NCBI GenBank assembly: GCA_000697335.1
Contig: JNEM01011826.1
Location: forward strand, 1-27,051
Length of the DNA: 27,051 nucleotides
Reading direction: 5' to 3'
DNA from: Conidiobolus incongruus B7586
Taxonomy: Eukaryota > Entomophthoromycota > Entomophthoromycetes > Entomophthorales > Conidiobolaceae
Of this stretch, positions 20,373 to 27,051 are shown piece after piece. The position numbers and the translations under genes are program-made. Numbering within the stretch: the first letter of the stretch is position 1; each line of letters opens with the position of its first letter. Under the pieces are notes generated by a model. That model saw only the letters and a program-made list of their open reading frames with translations. It was not told the origin of the DNA and did not search any database.

Positions 20373-21240
20373 TAACTACTAGACAAAATTTCGATTTCAA
20401 TTCGAAATCCTATTCCAATTATAGATCAAATTTTGAAAAATGTTTTAGAGTAATACCATTAAAGTGATATTTACAAAATCGTAGTAAATTGAATCTGGCA
20501 TTGGTATTGAGTATGAAACCGATCAAATTGTTGTTAAATTCGCCAAATCCTTCGACAGAGTTAATGTAGTGCGTAATTCCGAATTATATTGGGATGAACA
20601 AAAATAATCCCAAAATTGAATACAATTTAGGAGACTGTCTCAAGATTTCCATAGGGGATTATTTGGTGGATTTAATGGTGGTTGGTTAAGAAATTCATTG
20701 GTATTTAATCCCTCAATTCTGGGATAAAATAAATCAAGTGTTGAAATCCAGAAATACTTTCTCATTCTAGGGATATTCTATCACAATCGCAACCAAATAC
20801 TCCAAATTGACTAAATCAATTCACCATTTGAGTATTTCCATGTAAGAGGGATGTTAAGGCTCTGGTGCCAAAAAGTTCAACACTCAATACTAAGATTATT
20901 CATTATTATTTATTTCTATCATTCCGCAACATTCGAGGTTTTATCATATACTCTCATTCCAATGCTACCTGTGATCTAGAATTCCTCAAACTTTTGGAAA
21001 GAGATCCAATATTTGATGAAATACCCAATAAGAGATTTGTTGAGAACATGACAACGCTTAGTCATTGCAAATTTATTTGAAGACTTGGTCAACATATTGC
21101 AATTATATTTGGATGTATTGAAATCTAGAAGATCCCATTGATAAGATTGTAAAAAGTATGAAGAATGACGAGTAGAGATTGGGATCGAATGACTCATTTT
21201 GGATTTATATATCTTCAAAAGTTGATAATATGTCAAATTT
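20373..21240 (+). pseudogene. Methyltransferase pseudogene 2 (paralogue of the 21820 gene)
   Basis: A second, more decayed copy on the same strand. Blocks matching the intact gene include NFDFNSKSYSNYR near 20388, a degenerate glycine-rich region, a nucleotide match to the FDRVIGVDNSEVMIK region, KIEYNLGDCLKI near 20615, the IPQFWDKI block near 20712 and GYSITIATKYSKLTKSI near 20772. A C-terminal nucleotide match ends at about 21240. Several stops and frameshifts interrupt it, and the segment around 20850-21070 is poorly conserved. SYSNY is shared with pseudogene 1 while the intact gene has SYAQY, so the two dead copies may be each other's closest relatives (inference). The exact ends are uncertain by a few tens of bases. 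Confidence 0.8.
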
Positions 21241-21768
21241 ATAATTTATTATTTTAAATGGTTCTAAATATTTCGATAATAGTAGTGTGAATAGTCATGT
21301 ATTTATAAATTGTATTCAATTTATATATCTCTATTAATATAAATTATATTTCACTTTATAATGTTCATATGGTTTATTCCAAAGTTTTCAATATTTATTA
21401 TTTTTTGGATAATTTATTGCATCAATATATGTTATTTTTTATACGGTTAATTATATTATCCGTTTCCAAGTTAGAATTTAACTTTTTGCATGTGAGATTG
21501 ATGATAATTTTATATTAGGATTAATTTATTTTATTGAATATGCTTGTAGTTTTAGCGATTCCATTATCTCACCAATTTTCAACTTATTCTTTATCAAGTT
21601 TAAATATAAGTTGGAATACAAACATGTAATTGAATTGTTAGACAATTTGTTAACTTGGAAATCGGAAGAATTAGGAAATCCCGAAAACATTATACATTAT
21701 GGATACAAATCCCGAAATTCAAACTTATCAAATAATAAAATTTAGGATAAATAAATGTTTGATAAGCA
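21241..21768. other. AT-rich spacer upstream of the intact methyltransferase gene
   Basis: No gene or repeat recognised. It leads to the TATA box at 21769. Confidence 0.45.
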
Positions 21769-21776
21769 ATATAAAT
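21769..21776 (+). promoter_or_regulatory. TATA box (TATAAATA) of the methyltransferase gene
   Basis: TATAAATA 51 bp before the first in-frame ATG (21820) and 117 bp before the second (21886). With initiation about 30 bp downstream of the box, the first ATG would be included in the transcript. Confidence 0.55.
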
Positions 21777-21819
21777 ACCTGAATGACTGCTAAATCATGG
21801 AAAATTAAAAAAAAATTTA

Positions 21820-22755
21820 ATGAGTTTATCAAAATTGTCGAAATTTATAAAAATAAATACGATTAATAAATATATAATTAGAAGTATGACAACTTGGCAA
21901 GATTCTAATTTCGATTCCAAATCTTACGCTCAGTACAGACCCACCTACGAGTCTTCTTTATTCAATGCACTTTACAATTATCATTCTGACAATGGTGGTA
22001 AGTTTGATTTAGCCTTGGATTTAGGTACTGGTACTGGTCAAGTCGCTATAGAACTCGTCAAGAAGTTTGATAGGGTAATAGGTGTCGATAATTCCGAAGT
22101 AATGATCAAGAACGCCAAACAACATCCTAAAATCTGTTACGAATTGGGAGATTGTCTGAATATTCCGGTGGAAGACCATACTATTGACATGTTAGTTGTA
22201 GCCCAAGCTATACATTGGTTTCCAATCCCTGAATTCTGGGACGAAGTTAAAAGAGTAGTCAAACCAGGCGGTACTTTGGGCTTTTGGGGATATTCCATGA
22301 CAATCGCTCCCAAGTATCCTAAACTAACTCGTGCCATTTACGAATTGAGTAGTGGGACATACTCCAAATATTGGGATGAAGGTCGAACCAGATTAGATGT
22401 ATTACACCAAGACTACTTGATGTCCTTACCATTCAAAAATATTCAAGCAAGGGTTTTTAATCCCCATCCCCATGTAACTTACAATCTCAAATTATTAGAA
22501 TTCACCACGCCCCAAGCATCGTTTGCAACTTCGTCAATTCCAGAAACGGGATTTGTCAAAAAGATGACGTCATTAAATCAACTCCAAAGTTATTTGAAGA
22601 CTTGGTCAGGTTACCACAATTTTGTTAAATCAAATCCAAATGCCAATGATCCTGTTCACGAAATTATCGAAGTTGCTTTGGAGGAAACTGGATTGGGATT
22701 GGATGATACTTTGGAGTTGGTATACCCTCAAGAAGTTGTTTTAGCACAGGTTTAA
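21820..22755 (+). CDS. SAM-dependent methyltransferase, Crg1/trans-aconitate methyltransferase-like (311 aa)
   Basis: Class I methyltransferase fold using S-adenosylmethionine. Motif I is LDLGTGTGQVA (67-77), the acidic residue binding the SAM ribose is probably Asp90 in VIGVDNSEVM, and GDCLNIP (110-116) fits motif II. AQAIHWF (128-134) and RVVKPGGTLGFWGY (145-158) are typical of the fungal Crg1/Tmt1 group, which methylates small carboxylic acids or lipid-like toxins; the substrate here cannot be told. Two starts are possible. ATG 21820 adds 22 residues rich in Lys, Ser and Ile without acidic residues (MSLSKLSKFIKINTINKYII), which could be a mitochondrial presequence. ATG 21886 (MTTWQDSNF) is where similarity to pseudogene 1 begins. 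The TATA box position favours the first. No intron. It is the only intact member of a three-copy same-strand array. Confidence 0.88.
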   Translation: MSLSKLSKFIKINTINKYIIRSMTTWQDSNFDSKSYAQYRPTYESSLFNALYNYHSDNGGKFDLALDLGTGTGQVAIELVKKFDRVIGVDNSEVMIKNAKQHPKICYELGDCLNIPVEDHTIDMLVVAQAIHWFPIPEFWDEVKRVVKPGGTLGFWGYSMTIAPKYPKLTRAIYELSSGTYSKYWDEGRTRLDVLHQDYLMSLPFKNIQARVFNPHPHVTYNLKLLEFTTPQASFATSSIPETGFVKKMTSLNQLQSYLKTWSGYHNFVKSNPNANDPVHEIIEVALEETGLGLDDTLELVYPQEVVLAQV

Positions 22756-24330
22756 ATATTTGTTAATATTAAATTATTAGAAACATTTAATTGGTATTGA
22801 ATGAATTATAGATAATTCAAATGAAGTGAAATAACCATATCCAGATGGACAAAATACTAATGGTGTCAAAGAAGAGTTTGAATTATTTTATAAGCATTTT
22901 ATATTAAGTCTTCATTTATTTTTATTAAATAGTTCAATATATTGAATTTAAGTTCATTTACATATTGATCATATTTGAAATATTTGATAAAAAATATTAC
23001 TATATTTGAATTATAGATATTTTCTTAAATACTATTTTATAAGTTTTCCTCGTTTTATTAGAATTAAAATAAAATAACAATGTAAAAATACAAAAGAATG
23101 GTTGTATGAAAATACCGTATAGAATTCATCATAAAAAGCGGATTGAATTGAGTACAATATTTAATATCGTCAATTATTAGTAGAGAGCTTATATGTGGAA
23201 AAAACAAACAACATTTGCAGTATGTTCTTTGATTAATTATTTAGTCAAAAAGCATGAAAAATTAAAAACTGTTGATAAATACTTTTTAATTTGAGAGAAA
23301 ATAAACATAACAAATATTAAATATTTAATAAGATATACAAACGCAAATTGTTTTCAGATAAAAAAATAATTTTGTTATAGATGTATTTTAGATAAATTGA
23401 AAAGTATATGAAACATCTGCATTTAGTTTTGGAGAATTTAATATTTATAAAACAAATTTAAATATTAAACTTTAAGAAAAATTGTTTGTTTTTAAACAAA
23501 TTGAGTAATTATTAAATCAATAAATAATAATAGCAATATAATACGATTACTTAATTTAAATCAAAATAATAAAATAATGCAAATTTGCTCAATTGATGAT
23601 ATTAATACTCAAATTATAGTTTATGATCAATGAAATTGTAAATTATATATACATGAATAATTTATCAATTGAAAATAATAAGAATTATGTAAAAATCATA
23701 TATTTGTTAATTGAATTATTAAACTAAATTTATAAAATTTATATATTATTTTTTGAGAACTCTTTGATTAACATATTGTTAATCCATTTTACAATTAATT
23801 TTCTAAAATAAAATTATAAATTTTATAACCTAATTTGAAACATTTATTCACAAAATTATATGATCAAATTTATAACTAATAAAAAAATCAATAATTTTTC
23901 AACTATTATAATATAAATCTAATGCACAGAATTGATTATTTTATAATTAGCAATTAAAATGAACTATATTTTGTGAAACGTGGTGTAATGAATTTAGTTT
24001 TAATTAATAACTATATTTTGTGAAATTTAAAAGATAGTAATTATGGCAAAATAATCTTGAGGACAATATACATATAAATGATAAATTCTTAGTATATGTA
24101 TATATATAGTTTATTATGAGATTTTGGTGATAAATAAATTTGCTCATTCAATTCTTATAAATGAATAATCAAATTTTGCGACAAAGAAATTTGAAAAATT
24201 AAACAATTTCATTTGGTCCCCAGAGTGCTAATTAAATAAAATGCAAGTATAAATAATATCAGATAAATTTCACTAAACTTCCTGAAGATATGATTTCAAT
24301 TTCATTTAAATTATATAATAAGTTTGATAG
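22756..24330. other. AT-rich intergenic region with one 17-bp direct repeat
   Basis: About 1.6 kb without a recognisable gene. The only structure seen is AACTATATTTTGTGAAA at 23962-23978 and again at 24009-24025. Confidence 0.5.
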
Positions 24331-24335
24331 CCAAT
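24331..24335 (+). promoter_or_regulatory. Possible CCAAT box
   Basis: CCAAT in GATAGCCAATCAG, about 190 bp before the start of the bestrophin-like gene. The sequence around the core (CCAATCAG) fits a CCAAT-box factor site, but a single short motif is weak evidence. Confidence 0.35.
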
Positions 24336-24469
24336 CAGATGCTATTGACCATAATATCATTGTTATGATTATTAATCATTCAGACTTGGGTAAAGATTTG
24401 CATCGATTTAAGTTCCTATTCCAGCACACTTGGATAATCCACAAAATTTACCGATAAATAAATTTCCAA

Positions 24470-24477
24470 TATAAATA
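24470..24477 (+). promoter_or_regulatory. TATA box (TATAAATA) of the bestrophin-like gene
   Basis: TATAAATA 49 bp before the start codon, the same octamer as in the Hsp20 and methyltransferase promoters. Confidence 0.5.
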
Positions 24478-24518
24478 ATCCTAAACCTCTATTCCAATAT
24501 AATTAAAATTTTTAAAAA

Positions 24519-25575
24519 ATGGCATTATTTTCAACAAAATCCAAATATTATTATAGAATTTCTCCACATACTTTCTATCAAACCTTTCCAGAAATTTTAG
24601 TTGCTTCATTATGGTCTTTAGTAATTACATTGATTCATGTAAATATTAAGATTGTGGCATTCGACAGTATCTTTATTACCATATTAATTGGCTGTATTTC
24701 TTTTTTGTTGGTATTTAGGACAAATACCTCATATGACAAGTATCAGGAAGCTTGTAGACTTTGGTTTGAAATTGAGGCAGTCATTGTAGGGTTGGGTAAT
24801 CTCAGTATTGTGATATGGTTTGACGAAGGTGACGACAAGTATCGGGACAGAGTCATAGAGTTGCTGGGAGCATTTTGTGTAAGTTTAAAATGTTACTTAC
24901 GTGGAGAAGCCAACGATGCATCATTCTCCAACAGCGTGAATGCGAGCTTCAGTTTGATAGAAATTGGTAAAGATGGGTCCCTATCTGAAAATAATTTGAA
25001 ACCTGTTCAAAATTGGCGTCATCGTCATTTGCATAGACCGAATGTGCAGACGGTTTTCCCAATGCAGCCGAATGTCTCGGCAATTGCGAGTAATGCTACG
25101 GAATGGCCGACTTTCAAGAATGTGGATTCCAGTCCATGCAACTTGCCAGCAGTCCCACTCAAAATCATTTATCAATTGAACCAATTTTTCATTAATCAAG
25201 TCGCCCGCAAGAACTTGAGTAACCCCGTGCACGGTCAATTGATGGCGTGGGTACACACACTCACACAGGCAACGTATCATCTCCAAAGAATTAACTCGAC
25301 GCCGATCCCGCGTGCATACACCGCCCACCTATACCAATCACTGATTATTTTCCACATTCTTCTCCCCTTCCAAACCCTTCACTTAATGAGTCAAATACCC
25401 TATCTCACAATATTCATCTCCGCCGTCACAAGTTTCGTCCTCTTTGGCATCTTGGCAATTGGTGAGAGAATTGAAAATCCTTTGGGTATGGACGCTCAAG
25501 ACTTGCCATTGGACGAGTATACAGAGAATATTCTAGCACAATTAAATGAGTTGACAAGATTTCAATTAAATTCAA

Positions 25576-25580
<5 letters not shown>
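24519..25580 (+). CDS. Bestrophin/UPF0187-family membrane protein, probable anion channel (353 aa)
   Basis: Likely a chloride/anion channel-type membrane protein of the bestrophin-RFP/UPF0187 family, which includes bacterial and fungal members of about 300-400 aa. Visible segments are a hydrophobic helix at about 26-42, a second at 50-66, then the family signature FRTNTSYDKYQEACRLW (66-82). A long hydrophilic middle follows (about 105-260), then two C-terminal helices at about 272-290 and 293-313. The other signature, IGERIENPLGMDAQDLPLDEY (314-334), is cytosolic and strongly typical of the family. The start at 24519 sits right after an A-rich leader and 49 bp below a TATA box. No intron. The stop codon is the first unit of an in-frame TAA repeat. 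The anion-channel role is inferred from the family; cellular membrane and ion are not shown by the sequence. Confidence 0.88.

Positions 25581-25619
<39 letters not shown>
25576..25619. repeat. AAT trinucleotide microsatellite, about 14-15 units
   Basis: Uninterrupted (AAT)n of 44 bp. It overlaps the stop codon of the bestrophin-like gene, so that TAA is repeated in frame about 14 times. Confidence 0.95.
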
Positions 25620-25621
<2 letters not shown>

Positions 25622-26552
25622 TTTATAATTAAAGGTTTTAAAATAATATTACTCTTAATAAAATCATAACATTTTAATATTTAAGAAAGTTGAGTCATTT
25701 TGGAATTTAAGTTATATATAGTGGAAAAAAAATATATAACACAATTTAATTTTAATCACAATATACATTAAAGGGTAATATTCTCAACAACTTTGTATAT
25801 AAGTAGGATTTAAAAAATTAATCTATTCAATAATTGAAATTATTTTTAATAATATGTTTCAACTTGAATATCAATTAATTATAGTAGTTTTTATTATAAT
25901 TGAAATTCATTTAATAATAAAATTATTTAGATTAGTTTTAAATTTGAAAAATATTTAAATTAACTATTTTTTAATATATAAATATATATAGTTAATTAAT
26001 AAATATTAAATTATATAAAAATATTTTTATAAAATATTAGAATTAATTCAATTATATTTTAATATATTTTAATATTTCATTTATAACAAAATGGTAATTT
26101 AATTTTAATTTTAATTATTATTCTTTTATTATTTAATTAGTAAAATCAAATTTAACTAATTATAATATATTTAAGAAAATTTCAATATTCTTTAAAAAAA
26201 TCAAATAATGAATAATAGGATAATATAGGATTTGAATATAATATTAATTTTATTAATCTTATTAATAAGTTTATATAATCAAGTTTTTTCAAAAATCATA
26301 TATATATTATTCATTATTTATAATATTAACTATATTTAATAATTATGAAATATTATAATTATTTGAACTATTAAAAATTATTAAGCTAATAATTTATAAT
26401 AATATATATATTATAAAATAAATTTTAAGAATATATTAAAAGAGTTTAATATAATAATAAATAATTTTATTTTAGCTTTTATTCAAATCTATTCAAAATT
26501 CTCAAAATATTATAAAATTTAATTTAGTTTAAATTAATTAATTATATTAATA
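25620..26552. other. AT-rich gene-free region before the second mariner copy
   Basis: Almost pure A/T sequence with many short TA-rich runs. No gene or identifiable element. A short stretch near 26120-26150 resembles part of the mariner interior but is too simple in composition to call. Confidence 0.5.
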
Positions 26553-27051
26553 TTAGTATAGAAATTAAGAAATGGCAAATTTTTTAATTTCTGATCTTTC
26601 AAACATATTATATGTTTTGAAAGATTATATATATATAAAATATATAGGAAAATAAATATTTTCAAACTATATATATATATTCAATTTTAATTATTTTTTT
26701 TATTAAAATATTTTGATTTTAAAATTTACACTTAAATTTAATCATGCTTAAACCAGATTGTGATTATCAAAAGGCTTTTATTTTTGTATCTTTAAAACTT
26801 AACCATAAACCCTCTAAAATCATCCAAAACTTGCAAACAGCTTATGGAGATGGTGCTTTATCTAAAACTACCATATATTGCTGGATTTGTGATTTTAAAG
26901 CTGGAAGGGACACTATTTAAAATTTACTAAAATCTAAAAGACCAATTTCTACTGTTACTCTTTTACTTACCAATAAAGTAAAAAAATATATTAAGAAATA
27001 CCCTTTTATTTCTGCTAGAGAACTATCAAAGCAATTTAATATTAATTATAC
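26553..27051 (+). mobile_element. Second mariner-type DNA transposon copy, left part (cut by window edge)
   Basis: The left end TTAGTATAGAAATTAAG follows TA at 26551-26552 and is colinear with the copy at 17764; the flanks left of both elements are unrelated. The transposase frame starts at ATG 26744. It reads SKIIQNLQTAYGDGALSKTT then IYCWICDFKAGRDTI, a typical mariner first helix-turn-helix with the YGDxALSxxT.xxW..xFK pattern, then KSKRPIS (the GRP-like linker) and FISARELSKQFNIN (second helix-turn-helix). One in-frame TAA at 26918-26920 interrupts it, where mariner proteins usually have an acidic residue. Much of the coding sequence is richer in G/C than the first copy, so this copy is younger or better protected. 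The catalytic domain lies outside the window. Confidence 0.87.
26594..26625. repeat. Subterminal hairpin inside the mariner left end (copy 2)
   Basis: ATCTTTCAAACATA (26594-26607) and TATGTTTTGAAAGAT (26611-26625) form 14-bp arms with a single-base bulge and a 3-nt loop. It starts about 10 bp inside the terminal inverted repeat and is shared with the first copy. Confidence 0.75.

Noticed and set aside
20865-21236. 71- and 86-codon frames around the second methyltransferase pseudogene
   Set aside because: They lie within, or opposite to, the decayed methyltransferase copy and do not match its reading frame; no independent gene is supported.
1-27051. Mitochondrial or plastid origin because of extreme A/T content
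   Set aside because: Spliceosomal-type introns, TATA and heat-shock elements, MED13, cytosolic KRS and a tRNA-Tyr with a short nuclear-type intron show nuclear DNA.
1-27051. CRISPR array, riboswitch or bacterial operon
   Set aside because: No regularly spaced repeats were seen, and all genes have eukaryotic structure.

Overview
This is nuclear DNA from a very AT-rich eukaryote. The intergenic sequence is mostly A/T, and the genes have short GT..AG introns of about 40-90 nt. Other eukaryotic signs are a tRNA-Tyr gene with an 11-nt intron, TATA boxes and heat-shock elements, a cytosolic-type lysyl-tRNA synthetase and a Mediator MED13 subunit. A Crg1/Tmt1-like methyltransferase and small HSPs with a charged insert inside the alpha-crystallin domain suggest a fungus, perhaps an AT-rich early-diverging lineage. 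The lineage is inference; the sequence alone does not name the species.

Layout. Bases 1-33 are the last codons of a small heat-shock protein (Hsp20) gene cut by the window edge. A complete Hsp20 gene follows (792-1310, +). Next are the six-exon lysyl-tRNA synthetase gene (3109-5151, +), tRNA-Tyr (5382-5465, -) and the four-exon MED13 gene (10414-5815, -). tRNA-Asp (10831-10902, +) precedes three more Hsp20 genes on the minus strand (12536-11955, 13763-13245, 14993-14478), and a second tRNA-Asp lies at 15354-15425 (+). About 2.3 kb of AT-rich sequence without genes leads to a decayed full-length mariner-type DNA transposon (17764-19085). Then comes a same-strand array of a SAM-dependent methyltransferase: two pseudogenes (19182-20057 and about 20373-21240) and one intact gene (21820-22755). 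A bestrophin/UPF0187-type membrane protein gene (24519-25580) ends in an AAT microsatellite. The window closes inside a second, less decayed copy of the same mariner element (26553 onward).

How the parts relate. The Hsp20 genes are one recently active family. All four visible promoters share one layout: a heat-shock element 54-56 bp upstream of a TATAAATA box. Patches of perfect nucleotide identity between copies on opposite strands point to recent duplication or gene conversion. The housekeeping genes between them (KRS, MED13, tRNAs) look ordinary. The right half shows decay: the two mariner copies differ mainly by G/C-to-A/T changes, and two of three tandem methyltransferase copies are dead.

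I saw no wholly new system. The most distinctive items are the fixed promoter module of the Hsp20 family, the exchange between inverted Hsp20 copies, and the AT-driven decay of a mariner family carrying a subterminal hairpin.
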